Assembly: GCF_028750875.1 (NCBI RefSeq)
Contig: NW_026542602.1
Coordinates: 83,449,039 to 83,513,038, forward strand
DNA length: 64,000 nt
Direction of reading: 5' to 3'
DNA from: Macrosteles quadrilineatus
Lineage: Eukaryota; Arthropoda; Insecta; Hemiptera; Cicadellidae
In this document: piece by piece, positions 47,246-60,624 of the stretch
Layout of the letters: each line of letters opens with the position of its first letter
Numbering within the stretch: the stretch's first letter is position 1
Notes under the pieces: model-generated
Seen by the model: only the letters and a program-made list of their open reading frames with translations
Database searches by the model: none
What the model was told of the DNA's origin: nothing
Program-made: the position numbers and the translations under genes

Positions 47246-50200
47246 TCAAGTCTCTCGTTCGTATTCAGTAGTTTGATTATTCCTGTAATTCTTAAAACTT
47301 TAGTAAAATGAATTAAGGTGTTTAGATGGTAAGCACCATTGTCAAATAGAGCAAAAGGTTCAACATAAGTCATATACTGGTTTTAGAATAATGGTAAGTT
47401 GGTCAGGTTATGCTTTGTAGAACTTTTTTAATTATTACACAATTCAAAACTTTTTACCATGCAGTGGAAATGAAAAGTAAGTTTCTTTTCCTAAGGACTA
47501 CTTTCATTGTTTATAACAAATAATAAATCATGTTAATAATACTTATATATTTTTAAACAATACATGTATACGGGGTATGCGAGTGGCGACACGAGCATTG
47601 AGCCAGCTAATATGAAAATCTTACAAAATTTACGAATAACATTTTTATATACTTAATTCACCTTCGTCTCCCTTATTTACTTACCTTTTTTATTTATTTT
47701 TATATTTTCAATTCCTTTTTCTATTGTTCTTACAAAAAATCTTTCAATACACACATCAGCTGTTACAAACTTCAATAATATGTTTGTGTCTTATCAATAG
47801 TGTTTCGAAATAATAAAAAAGAATATCTATAAAACTTTTTAAAACTGTAAATTATTAATTTATCACGTATAAGTAATAATACCAATTAATATTTTCTTTT
47901 ACCAGGAATAGTAAGGAAAGCTCCCATCTTTGAATCTGTAATACATATAACTTAATTTTTTAATACCTGGGGACTGAGCCATGGCTCGGTGTAGTTTATT
48001 TTCATGTTAAAAGCAATATAAAGGAAACTCATATCTTATTTACAACTAATTTTAGCTTTTATTATTTGAGATTCAGTAGAATTTCAATAATTTTAATAAT
48101 TTTATTATGATGGGAATTTTAACCTGGCGACACATTAATTTATTTTACAGTTTCTGGTAAAAATCACTCGTTTATAATAGCATTAATAACCTAATATTGC
48201 ATGAAAATTATTCTGACAGTTTGTTTGGATTAAAACAACCGATTTAAAAATCTTTGTTTGGATTCTAATTTATATCAAATAAATGTAATATTATTGCATA
48301 TATTTTCTCTGTTTTAACCAAAGTTTGCTTAAAATTGCCTCAGTACTTCGGGGATTCGTTTTTCTAGATGATAAGCCAATGAAAATAATCAGTATTAGAT
48401 CGGAACTATTTTCGCCTATATCGAGTTATCTTCAGCGTAATCTATGCTCAATAGTAACAACTGATGTTTTCCCTTTGTACTGTATTGTGTAATTAGCTAG
48501 GCTGTGGATGGCTTGTTATAAACACGTGTTACAAATCTTTTGTCTCCTTTTTCCTTGATATTTTGTTCAACCAACATGGTTACTTGGCAATTAATAAGGT
48601 CGATGTTAAAAATGTTTTTACGTAATAAGATTTTGGTGACAGTTTTAACAACGGTAAACACGTTTTTAGGCCAGAAATAAATTATCTATAACATTCTAAG
48701 GAAATCGACCAAGCTGTTTACGAGATCTATAGCAAACATGCATACAAGCAAACAATGCTCATATAATAGTTTAGGATATGAAATATGAAATTGAGCTTTT
48801 AATTAGATGAAATTGACATTTTATAACAAGATTAGAGTGAGTCATTACATATTTGAGACCATATGTTTAAAAGATATTTATTGAACAATTTTAAAAGGTT
48901 GGAAATAATTAATTAATGGCCCACTTTAAGTCGTGTTTTGGACGTTACTTTTCGCTATACTACAAAGACTAATGATTTTTTAGTTAAAAATTAGACTGGA
49001 ATACTTGTTTTTTGTTAGGCACATTTAAAAACTAATAGCATTTTCAGATTATTCCTTCTATTTTTTGAATTAACATTGATTGCAGAGTTTTGGTTCTTAA
49101 AATTGAAACAGTTGTTGAAACCATAACAAATGTTTGTTTGTTTATGTCGGAAAATCCAAGAGATAATGATTTTTTTTCTTAGTAAGTAATGTAATGATGA
49201 ATTTTCGTTTATTTATGTCCATTGTTGTTAGTCCTGAAAAATCTATTGCTGTACATTTATTTTGAAAATATAAGAACTTTTTCATTTCATGTAAAATAAA
49301 TGGAATAACTCGTATGTACAATTACTTTCAAATAGAAGAATTACGCAATACGAATAAACATCTCAATTCTGTGATTAATTAAACAAATATCAATGTTAGG
49401 ATTTTAATAGACATCTGGTAAGACAATTAAGTAATCAAATCAATGTGTCAACATATTACAGATGGAATGAAGCAAATAAAGTGGTAGAGGACAGCATGCA
49501 AAGTGTAAAATCGTTCTGAATTCAAACTAGCCAATACAAAAGAGAAATATATAAACAATTGCATATATCTTTCTTCTTTTATAAAATTTTTTCACAAAAC
49601 CGTTACGGTATAAGCCTACTAACTACATTTCCTGGACTTTTTAAAGCAGGCCATTAAAGACTAAACAATATGTGTATTAAAACTAGTAAATGTAAGTTTT
49701 TATTAGCCCATGAACAGAATAATTTGTTTTTCACTATTACAAACTCAAATGTTTAACCCCATAACAGAACAAGAAGATTGGAGGACCAAATATCATTTTG
49801 AATTAAGAATCCCCCCCCCCCAAAAAAAAACCAAATAAAACTGCAGAGGGAAAAGGTAAATTGCCTGTGCGTGTGCGTATCCTTTGATGAAAATCACTAA
49901 TTAAAGAAGTTTCAAGAACAGCTTCAAAGGACCAATGATTGGAGAGCAAGAAATCAAAGTAGTTAACCTTTTTAAAGCTTTGCGATTTTTCCTGGGCTGG
50001 AATAAAAAGTGGGCAAATTAAAGTCATACATAATTACATTACATAGTACATAATAAAAGATGCATCACTTATTAAACTTCTGTTTTCTGATATTCATTTC
50101 ATGAGTGTTTTGATATTTAAACATTTTCTTAATACTGTTCCTCCCAGCCATACACTCCCTTAAAACGTACACTCCTTATGGTTTAGCACCACCCAGAAGC

Positions 50201-52006
50201 GAGTGTGTTAAAACCCCTGCGACAGCAAACCTACAAGCTATGGATTTTTAAAATTAATTTTTAATGTTTTTTTTATATTTAAACAGATTTTTGTTTAAGG
50301 ACAATTTAAACTTTTAACTTTCTCTCAATTTGTTGATTATTGGCCTATTTTGAGCAGTACCATTTGGAGCTTCATTTTTTAAATACACAGTATCAGCAAT
50401 CTGACCCATATTTTATCCCATTAGCTTATCAACAATCTTATTATGCACAAGTGGTGGGGGTAAATCTGTATTTTATGGGGGAAAACACAAAGATTCCATT
50501 CACTTTTGCACTGTAACTTTTACAACGTTGGGATTGTACCATTGTTTGGATTCAAAAAGACCAAAAATGCCAAATTTTAAGCCGTTTTTGTTAAAATCAG
50601 ATTTTTCTGTTATTTTATGGGTCTTAATGAGTTCACCATGTAAAATCCAAATTTCAAAAAGAAAATAATTATAAAAAAACTCCTAAAGATAATATGGATT
50701 AGGCCCACCATCGATCACTATTATCTCTATTATTACAGGGCCCACATAACCCACATTTTATCGAAATTGGCCACAGATGTAGTCTGTAACTCAAATACAA
50801 ATTCACAGACATCAATTCATATACCTTTTTTTGGGTTCAGGGGGACCCAAATTGGATATTTCCACCCAAAACTAAAATTCAAAAATTTTGACAAAAAAAT
50901 ACTTTCTCCACATACTATGTAGATTGGGGGGGGGATAAGAAAAAATCGTATACTACAATAAATTAATCACTTAATAACAATATTTGATTATTTTTAGATT
51001 TGTCCATGAACAAGCAATCTGCCATAACTAGCTTTAAATTTGAATGGCATTTTTTTAGGCGAGGTTTATTATTATCCTCAGGGAATGCCCTGAGGAAGCG
51101 GGTCGTTATTTTGGTCCCACAAAACGTCGGAAACGATTTTTATGTGCGTGTATGTGTATTCGTAAGCTAAAAGCTTTTAAATTCGTAAGTATAAAATTGG
51201 AGACAACGTCCTGGATTCATCCTTTTTAAATCACGTTAAGCAATAGGCATTGAAGAAATTACATTGATTATGTTATACCTTATACACATATTTATATTTT
51301 ATCCTGGGTGCCCAAAAAATAGAAAAACCACACAGTAGGCCTGGACCTAGATCACACAATGGAGATTATAGTCATATCAATTCCCGTATAGAATCAATAG
51401 GCATCAATAACCAAATAGGGAGGGGGTCAATTCCTATTGTTTTGTTAATCTTGTAATTCACTCATTTAATTCCGGTTTGTGTAATGTCGCAAGATGAAAT
51501 TGTCTGCATTTGTTGGTCCTGAGACACGTCTTTCAGTTTAATTTACTATACAGACAATAATATAAAGTGGCCTTTTCTTTGTGTTTTCCTAGTTACAAAA
51601 TTTGAATTAAATTATTATTTTCTTTTTTGGGCGGTTATAAACTACTAGCTCATGAACGCAGGCAACAAAAATGTTAATTATTAGCGATATATTATTTGTC
51701 TGCTTAACTTGTGCAAAAGGTCAACATCTGTCTTGTATGTTGTTTAATGCTGTGTAAACAAAGGCAAAAGTTTTCTATCCTATGAGTTTGATAACATTTT
51801 CTTTTGCTATTGACCAAACACTGGCCAAAGGTGTCTTAGAGACTTTCATGGGAAAGTGTTTGTTTTTAATATAGCTCTCGAACCAGGAGAAACGTTTAAA
51901 ACAAACATAGAATCTTATCATATCATAAACCATCCCAGACTGGTGTAGGTGATAAAACAATAAAATAGTTTGACAGTTTTCTTCTGAACTTAGAAAGGAG
52001 TGCAAG
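47246..52006. other. Intergenic stretch before the 115-aa gene
   Basis: No supported gene. A poly-C/poly-A run is at about 49810-49830. A phase-1-compatible acceptor and short frame near 50148 (reading TYTPYGLAPP) is noted as doubtful. A transposon-like block lies at 50140-51190. No clear TATA box is seen before the ATG at 52007; GATAAAAC at about 51951 is the nearest candidate. Confidence 0.35.
50240..51190. mobile_element. Probable non-coding transposon fragment
   Basis: The stretch has the low-complexity, G/A-run composition seen in other repeats of this window (CCAAATTTTAAGCC, TGGGGGGGGATAAG). It contains an imperfect palindrome ATCCTCAGGGAATGCCCTGA-GG at about 51075. The end GTGTATGTGTATTCGTAAGC resembles repeat ends in other insect DNA. 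The family is not assigned. Confidence 0.3.
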
Positions 52007-55000
52007 ATGAGGACCTTTGTTGCTTTATTCGGTATGTTATTTTTTGTATTTACCATTTAAAATATTTCCTTGACAATTAAAATCAAGATGAAATGTATTC
52101 AACATGTATATGTAAATAAACTTGTATAATATTCTAACATTATATTAAAATGTTTAAAGTTTTTATGTGGTTGATTACTTGCTATTTAGATAAAGTAATA
52201 TATTTTGGTATAGTTAGAAATAGATAAATACAGAATTATTTAGTACGCTATAGTTAAGTTTTATTGTGAATTTGATTGCTTATAAATATCACCCAAATAA
52301 TCGTAAATACCTCTAAAGAAGGATAAAAACTTTAAATTACTTAAATCAAACTTAAGTCTAAAATATAATTACAGCAACTAGCTGTTACCCACGGGCTCCA
52401 CCCCGTTTACTACATAATTATTAATAAAACTATTGATTGGTTAAGTTAAGCTGAAATAAACAAAGCAGAATACAGTAATGGTAATACAAACAAATAATAA
52501 CAGCTGAGGTATTTTTAACATTAGGTAAATGGAAAGTTCCCTTTGGAAAGCAATTACGACCTTATAGGGCAATTTATGAAATTGCCCAATTTGTATGAAT
52601 TTTGCGCAAGGTTTCTCATCATGACGAACATTTTAAGTATATGGTTTATAGGGGTGTGACTTGTAGTTTTCTCAAAAGTTCATGGGTACTTTTGGCTTTA
52701 TATATAGATGTCTTGGAATTAATTTTCTACAAAATACAACATTTATGAATATTTATAGCCTAAATATATAAAATCCTAAATGCATAACGAACTTCAGTAT
52801 ATTTGTAAACGTTTAGGACGTATGAGTTCAGTATACATAGTTATTTCAAGAGCTTAAAAATGTATTCTCAAAAAGTATTTTCTAAACGTTTGTCGAACTG
52901 TAAATTATTTTATGAAATATGTAATAACATTACATTTAAAAATCATACAAATCTATACTATTTAAATCCTTGAAATACACATTAGGTATATTTTACTTAT
53001 CTACTTCTTACTATTAAGAAAAATATTTCTCGTGTAAAATAAACCATGACAATGATAGAGATTGAAATTACACATTCATACAACCATGTTGATGATTCTA
53101 ACTAGTTAATTTACCTGCCTAATTTTTCTGCAGTAACATCAAACGTTCTTTATAGTTAGCACTGAACAATACAAAGGTTTTATAAAACTAATTTGAAACA
53201 TCAAACGAACATACAATGTTTTGAATATTTTGTTAAGCTCTGTGCCGAAAAATAAATTTCTGAACTGTGGTCTAAGTGAATTTTAGACGTAAAAGTAAAT
53301 GTAACTAAAATTTTATAATTGTGTATTCGAAGCTGCGGAATCACATAAGACTTTTATTATTTTGAGGAACCATGTAGTCAACTGGGGGGAGTTCTTCAAT
53401 TTGTAAAGTATGACATAAGTCAATTCAAATGCTACAACATTTTGTCAGAATCTATCTATTTTCACTCTATAATTTTCAGCTAGCTTTGTTTTTCTTATTT
53501 TTTCCATTGGCAGGTTGTCATTAGATCTATATTTGTTTTATTGTCCTTATCTGGCTATAGCTTCGTGGAGCATACTATACAGTTGTTGCAAACTGTTAAA
53601 AATTACTATTTTTTTACATTGATTGGTCAAATAACTTCAAAACAGTAAGATTGACTTTAAAAAAATTCGATGACTTTCCATTTAAAAACCTAGTAAACGA
53701 ATTTAAAGATTCTTCAGGATCCTAAACAGATTGACTAGGAACCATCATCTTAAAATATTATGATACTGGGACGTAGCCAGTTATTTACTGAAATGCCTGT
53801 TTATGAATCTATTGCAATAACTCAATTTTTAGATTATTAATTTATGCCTACCTTTAAGTTGATATCGAAAATCGAAAATTTTACGAAATATTTCTTATAA
53901 CAGGTATTTGTCAAGTAATCTTCTTGGCAATCTGTTTATTTTGTAGACCTTTAATACTTACATTTTTAATGGCAACCGGTGGAGATTGCCATAGATTCGT
54001 TCTTTAACTGTTGCATTGAACAATATGATTACGTGGTTCAAAATTAATAATAGCCTCACTTTTCTACAAGTCTTTTAGTAATATTACGAATGTATTTTTA
54101 ACAAAATTAACGTTATTTATCAAAGCTAAACTTATTCAAAAGTTAGTTAATTGCAGTTCTCCTTGAGTGGCCTTTAGCGGACTCTAGGGAGCGATGAACC
54201 TTTGATCACATCTTAGGAGAAAAATATATTAAAATTGTAAATTTCATCGAGTATTGTAGGGGATTTTATTAAACTTTTGAAATTCGCTATTTAAAATTCG
54301 TATTTTTTCCAACCCTAATTCTAGATTGTAATGAAACACAAACTCATCATGAAATATTTCAAGTAAAATATTCGCTAGAAAGCAATAGTTCAAAAAACAT
54401 GATCTTAAGGTGAATGTGTAAGGGTGTTTGTAAATATTTTTGTCATATACTATTTAAAATTTCAACAACACTCTTAAGTAAGTTTCTTGCATTAGAAAGC
54501 TCAATTTCATTAAGAAAATATGAACATTAATTTAACTGCACCGTAAAACTCTGAATGGCTACGGTGGATACCCCTTTGTTAAAAATGTTTACAATTTTAA
54601 TTGTTTAACTTAAGTCATTGCCTCGTTACCAATGCCGAAATTTGCAAGACCAAGTTTTTTATTATACCTTCTCAAACAACTCTTTCCTAATAAGATACAC
54701 TTTACTAACGCACAGATGGCGCGCTTAACTTTGAAGTAAGTAAGGACACACTTTCCTTACACACAAAAACTATTTTTTGCATATGTGTATTTGATTTTGT
54801 GGTAAAAAAACGTCGAAACAACTATTGTGTTTAACCAGACTCCTAATTATTGTACGTTGTACCGCGAGCATACAAATTAAGTGCTCGCTGGTTATTTTGC
54901 CTAGTTTTGACAATAAACTTACCTGTCATATTATCTAATTCTTCACTTATTTTCTGCCAGGCGTTGTTCTTCTTCTTGGTACTATGATAAATGTTATCAC

Positions 55001-58000
55001 TTACTTTGTAAAGAAAGGGATATGCTTGTAAAGAAGGGGGGTGCAGGGAGCTGCTTCAATCAAAAGTTCGTCTAAATTCATATCACACACGTAGCTAATC
55101 AGTGACTATACTAAGCTGGTGCACGAAAACTGGAGAAACATTGGATTCGTCGCCCATCGACGAAGCCTCAGAGAGCAATGACGTCGGACAAAACAAAAAA
55201 ATCTTAAATCTAAAAATTAAAGTTTTTAAGAAGATAAACATAAATCTAAATACCGTACAGCATTAGTTTTCCAGTTTGGCAACAATCTCAGCAGCAGTTG
55301 TGTGTAGGAAATTCAAAGCCACGTTCACAGTGCAAGATGACACCTTATGTTGCAATACAGGGTGTCACAAAAAAGTGTGATGGGCTGTACAGGACCTAAT
55401 TCTACATGCAAAAATAAGTCAAAAATGAAGAATAATTTTTTTTTGATTTCGGCTTAGTTTAGCCGTAATCCGCCATTTTGTTTTTTGGGGAAAATATTTA
55501 TTATTTCAAAATCCCGTTGAGATATTTTTACGAAACTTGGCAAAATTGTTTACACTATAGTAACATTTATAAAAAAAATTATTATTTTAACTTTCCAAAT
55601 TTCAAAATTGCGGCCGTTTGAATTTTTTAATGCCAAATTTCATGAAAACCGGTACCTAAACCAAAATTTTGTAAGACACAAAAGTTTTAGTATTTATTAT
55701 GACAAATCCAACAAAACAAAAATGAATAAAATCGGTTCATAAAAAGAAGCTGTGTTTATTTTAGTAATTTAGACTGAAATTACTTAATACGTTACATAAA
55801 CTATTACATTACATTTAATACATTTTAATATTAATAATTTCAGTCTAAATTACTAAAATAAACACAGCTTCTTTATTTATGAACCGATTTTATTCATTTT
55901 GTTTTGTTGGATTTGTCATAATAAATACTAAAACTTTTGTGTCTTACAAAATTTTGATTTAGGTACCGGTTGAAATGTGGCATTAAAAAATTCAAACGGC
56001 CGCCATTTTGAAATTTGGAAAGTTAAAATAATATTTTTTTTATAAATGTTACTATAGTGTAAACAATTTTGCCAAGTTTCGTAAAAATATCTCAACGGGA
56101 TTTTGAAATAATAAATATTTTCCCCAAAAAACAAAATGGCGGATTACGGCTAAACTAAGCCGAAATCCAAAAAAATTATTCTTCATTTTTGACTTATTTT
56201 TGCATGTAGAATTAAGTCCTGTACAGCCCATCACACTTTTTTGTGACACCCTGTATATAACATATGTTATATATTAATTATTCATTTGCACACTCATAAG
56301 ACATCTTCTACTATAGGCAGATCTAGGCTCTAAAATGTGGGGGGTTAAGCCAGGCTGCCAGGGGGTCTGGGGGTATGGAATACCCCTCAGTGTGGAGGGG
56401 GGCCGGGGGTTAACATATAAGCTAATAAGACGTATTTTAGGCTATTTGGAAATCAACATAAAAGGAATTACATGATTCAGTGAACACGGTGAACATACTT
56501 GAAGCACCTTGTATTCGCTAATTTACTAATTCCATGTAAGAATTTCACCCTTACACATTATGGAAAATACACACATTATGGAAAGCTGACATAAGGTAAA
56601 AGAAAGGAACAGACCTAGGATCCTAAATGAATTGCTAGTTTGTAGCATATAACTCAGATCTTCTCACAGACGAAGTCAAGAACTTGACTTTGTCTATTGA
56701 GAGCTCCAAAACCTTTTTGGCAAAAGGGCCACCTAACCCCCCCATTGGGGCTTTTATTTTTTTTTTATTGGGGGCTTTTTTGGGGGGTGGGGGGTTAAGG
56801 TTCAATAGAGCCCTAGGCAACCTCAAATGCAGCTCCCCCCTTTTTCCTAGTGCGGGCGATTGATGGACGTACAGTGCCCGCCAGGCGCCCCTCGACCACC
56901 AGCGCCCCTGGGCATATGCCCAGTCTGCCTGTTTATAAAAGCAGGCCTGTAAAGGCAATGGTAAGACGTTATTTTTCATCACATCAAAAGCTAAAATTTA
57001 GGGTGCACCCTAAATTTTAGCTTCTAGTTTATTTCTATTTAAAAATTCAAGACTAATTCCAGACTTTTTAAGACTAATGCCAAATTTTTCAAGACTGCAT
57101 TTTTCAACAATTAGTGATGTGTTGATACCAATATGTAGCGATTCTCAATTCTTGATACCAATGCCAATTGTTCATAGTTTAACCAAGTTTTGAATTCCAC
57201 ACCAAACTCTGTCTTTATGTCATAAAGTATTAATATGTAAAGGGGTGTTTTTCAAGTAAAGAAACAAATGCAGCAATACAAAATTCTAGCTAGCCAATTT
57301 GGATTTTTTGCATAATGAAAATCTTCCATCATGGCCAAGTAGACATCATGATTAACTGCCTCGGACGTCATCGTCGCCGTTCGCGATCGCGGCAAAATTA
57401 TGATCATTTTCAGCGGCCGTAAGAATCACCATTGACACCCGCAGCCAAAGAAACGTCATCGGCGTCGTCTGTGATGATCGCGGCAAAATCATAAAAATTC
57501 CCGACTTTCATATCAAAATAAAGACTAAATCCCGACTTTTCAAGACCAATTTGAAATTCAATACTAATTCCCGACTCTCCCGTTTTTCCCGACTACTAGA
57601 CACCCTATAAAAATAATAAGTTTTGTTTTAAAAAATCAAACTTTGAGGTTCCTATTAATTTCTTAAAATTTTTTAACTTAACCAAAAATAATGTAAATCC
57701 TCATATCTAGAGGGCTAAGCCCCCCCCCAAGCCCTCTCCTTTGTTCTACTGTCCCTGTGTGTAGTAAAAACCAGTAGGCCTAGTTGTATACGTTCAATGT
57801 GATTGAAACTTAGTTGAGACTTTCAGTCTGACTACTAGTTTTTTATCAAAACTATTTTGATAATATAAAAAAATTCTAGTTTTAAAACAGAGATAAGAAA
57901 ATTTTGAAAAAACATGCCTCAAAAATCACAAATAAAATCCTTGGTATCCTTCGTAGAAAAAATTTGTCCAACCCCCTTTCATAAGAATAGTTTGTTTGAA

Positions 58001-58678
58001 AGTCAATTATGATACAACGGGGTCAATTCTACAATGCGCTACCAGGACTTACCTGGAGACCCGTATAAATTTTTTTGTTATGAAAAACCTACTACTGCGT
58101 CAGGCATTTGTTTACATCTATACATTGTAAATATGCAAATTTAAACTATGATGAATGTGGAAAACTTTTGTAAACGTTATTTCTAAGTTTAGTAGCATTA
58201 GTATAAACAAGAGCGTATTTGTTGTTTCACAGTAAAATTTTTATTAGGTTTAGGTTTGCATACTACTACTACCATATGCATACATTTTAACATACATATA
58301 TTTCTGATAAAAATATATTTGATTTGATTTGGAATTTCTTCATCCCTTATTTCAGGAGTTCTCCTCGCCTGCCAGGCGGCTTTGGCTGGTCCCACCGCCA
58401 ACCCTGGCCCTAACTATGGAGGAGGCTGGGGAGGCTATGGAGGCTACGGATACGGAGGATATGGAGTTGCTGAAGTGATCGCCGAGCCTGTTATCCCCCT
58501 GGGCGGCGGAGTCGTGGATGTCCGCGGATACGTCGACAGCTACTTCCCCGGCAGCAGCTACGAGGGTTTCGGCACCTACGGACCCGCCTACGGTGGTCTC
58601 GGCTACCCTCTTGAGGTATACGGAATCGCACCCTACGGTTACGGTGGTGTCTACGGTGGAGGCTACGGTGGATGGTAG
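52007..58678 (+). CDS. Secreted Gly/Tyr-rich protein, 115 aa, ending GGYGGW (two exons)
   Basis: Exon 1 is 52007-52031 (25 nt, donor GTATGT) and exon 2 is 58356-58678 (acceptor TTTCAG), joined in phase 1 at a Gly codon across a 6.3-kb intron. The signal peptide is MRTFVALFGVLLACQAALA, with cleavage before GPTANPGPN. The mature chain has a Gly/Tyr repeat (GGYGGYGYGGYG), a Val/Ile/Glu-rich core (AEVIAEPVIPLGGGVVDVRG), a Tyr/Gly middle (SYEGFGTYGPAYGG) and a tail of YGYGG units ending GGYGGW. The core and tail match the 138-aa gene and the edge gene, but the Pro-rich block is almost gone. There is no Cys in the mature chain. The intron holds a 0.9-kb foldback transposon and other repeats. Confidence 0.87.
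52375..52740. mobile_element. Possible transposon fragment in intron 1 of the 115-aa gene
   Basis: It begins ACTAGCTGTTACCCACGGGC plus TCCACCCCG, a terminal phrase also echoed near 9180 and 16190. The end is not defined and there is no coding content. Confidence 0.3.
55358..56253. mobile_element. Tc1/mariner-type foldback element, 896 bp with ~430-bp arms
   Basis: The ends are CAGGGTGTCACAAAAAAGTG and its complement, flanked by TA on both sides. Nearly the whole element is an inverted repeat (for example GCCGTAATCCGCCATTTTG against CAAAATGGCGGATTACGGC), with a short A/T centre near 55805. The high arm identity suggests recent insertion or arm homogenisation. There is no transposase. It lies in the 115-aa gene's intron, so the pre-mRNA would contain a long double-stranded stem. 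Open frames inside are shadows. Confidence 0.9.
56310..57610. mobile_element. Non-coding repeat cluster, possibly hAT-related
   Basis: G-rich text (GCAGATCTAGGCTCTAAAAT, then runs of G) at 56318-56415 and CAGGCGCCCCTCGACCACC near 56880 resemble internal text of hAT-like elements. At 57020-57120 and 57500-57600 the words AAGACTAAT and CCCGACTTTTC repeat. The phrase GATCGCGGCAAAAT occurs twice (about 57384 and 57476) next to CGTCATCG. A 115-codon minus frame at 56635-56982 is Pro/Lys junk translated from these repeats. The family is not certain. Confidence 0.35.
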
Positions 58679-58701
58679 TTAATTGTTTTGTAAGTTATGT
58701 A

Positions 58702-58707
58702 AATAAA
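58702..58707 (+). terminator. Poly(A) signal of the 115-aa gene
   Basis: AATAAA lies 24 bp after the TAG, followed by ATTTTTTT. Confidence 0.75.
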
Positions 58708-60261
58708 TATTTTTTTAAACTAATTGACCGTATTCTTAATTTGTAAGCGTTTTATCAGTAGAATCCCTTTTCAAACTTATGTAGCAGGAGGGGCAAATGG
58801 TGAGTAAAAAGGTGATATCCTCTATGCCTTCGTACCCTAACATTTGTTTCTAAAGTGTGCGTCCAAAGGTCCAGGTGCTGTTGGTGAACTTTCTTCAAAA
58901 TTATTTGGAACATGGGTGAAAATTTAACAGCGGATTACCTTTTGTTTATTTGTTAAATGATGGCAGATTGTAAACAAGAGACAAACAGATGAAAACGGAA
59001 TACTTCAGGGGAAATCAGGGTACTCGTATTGATAACTCTCTAGACTTGGATTAATCAAGTATATCACTTTTAATGGTATAGATCTACAATCAAAATATTT
59101 TAGGTATTGAAAATCATAATTCATACAATAACTGTCTCAAATATTTTATTTATATAATGATTTAGGTTTTTAATTGTTTATTTTTCGTATACAATGTAGT
59201 TTATAAAAGGTTAAAGGGTACTACATTGTGCATCGAAAACTAATTTTGAACCCTCTTAAAATGCGCAATTGGCACACGGGGCCCCTCCTTTTCACTATTT
59301 TGCTATAACCATTGACTTGAGTGGGTTTGCTCTGTGGTCTATACCCATTATTTAAAAAATTTGAGTAGTTGACTATTTTATTTTCAAAAGGATGTTACTA
59401 TGCTTGGCCTTGACACGGTTAAAGTAAGCTACAAAAGGAAAGCAAACACTTAAAGTTATATATTTAAAACTAATCTTAGCCATACACTGTCTATGAAATA
59501 TCTATATGTTTTTTTACGGCAGTCATTCTGAATACAAATTACTTTATATTTGATTTTCCCTACTCTTTGACTGGGTTGACTAACTTTTAGTCGATGCTCG
59601 GAGTTGACGAGACTTATGTACACAAAAAATTATCTATTCTTTAAACTTCAGCAAAAACGGTTCTTTACAAAACATGAGTTGCAGTAACAATGTTGTTCTT
59701 TGTATTCCTGGGCAAAAAAAAAATCAGCTGCAATCAAAAGAATCAACTTATGTATTTATTTATTGCCAAAGGATGTACACCAATTTAACAGTTGAATTAC
59801 ATATTGTGAGTCGCTCATCGAGACTAAGTGGCCTAATATATGATAAAACCAAGAATAAATACTAACTAAACACAGCTAAAATAACAAACAACACAATAAA
59901 GTATAGTACATGCAAATACTTGGACAATTACAGAGCTAAGAGAAATGAATAATATAAAGATATAATTGAATAAATCAATACATTATAGTTTAAGTCTAGA
60001 AAATATGTACATAACATATAAGACTAGGCGTATAAGACTAACCTAGAATAGATAAAAATAAATAATACAATTGATAAAACGCGTTGCTTTATGGAAAGTT
60101 TGTCTGTTAAATTATCACATTATCCAATCTGTTATTAGTGGTCAACTACACTTTAGAACTACGTTTAATAATGATCCTCCTAGTAGCCACTCAATTGGAA
60201 AGTGGTGCTTGTATTTTAAGAGAAATGACTGCATTTGAATGTTACTTGTAGTAGGGCTGAA
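58708..60261. other. Intergenic AT-rich DNA
   Basis: No exon or element is recognised. Confidence 0.4.
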
Positions 60262-60624
60262 CTTAACAATGTGCTGCCTGTGAAATAAATCGAGCGCGTT
60301 GGTCCGAATATTGACACACTTATGAACTGGCCTACAAGATCTCCGGATATCACCTCCTGTGATTTTTTTCTAAGATAAGGTTTACACACCACCATTACCA
60401 GAAATGATATCATACCTGAGATCCAGCAACGGATTACCAATGCTATCAAAACAATAGCTCAAGACAGTCTTTTCAAAGTATGGCAAGAGCTTGACTACAT
60501 GATTGACATCTGTCGTATCACAAGGGGTTCCCATAACGAACATTTACAGTTCTGTATATCTGTGTCAAAACCTTTGGAGTTTTTTATAAGCTGTAACCAA
60601 TTTATTTCTTTGTACAACAAATGA
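60262..60624 (+). pseudogene. Tc1/mariner-superfamily transposase remnant (C-terminal third)
   Basis: The frame starting LNNVLP reads through two stop codons. It retains the segment around the last catalytic acidic residue (NWPTRSPDITSCDFFL) and the downstream helix region (PEIQQRITNAIKTIAQD, VWQELDYMIDICRITRGSHN). It ends at a natural TGA. The N-terminal DNA-binding domain and the first catalytic Asp are absent. It is a dead fragment. Whether it is related to the CAGGGTG foldbacks cannot be told from this piece. Confidence 0.75.

Noticed and set aside
56635..56982. 115-codon minus-strand frame with Pro/Lys stretches
   Set aside because: Translated from G-rich and T-rich non-coding repeats; the PPPPKK part comes from homopolymer runs.
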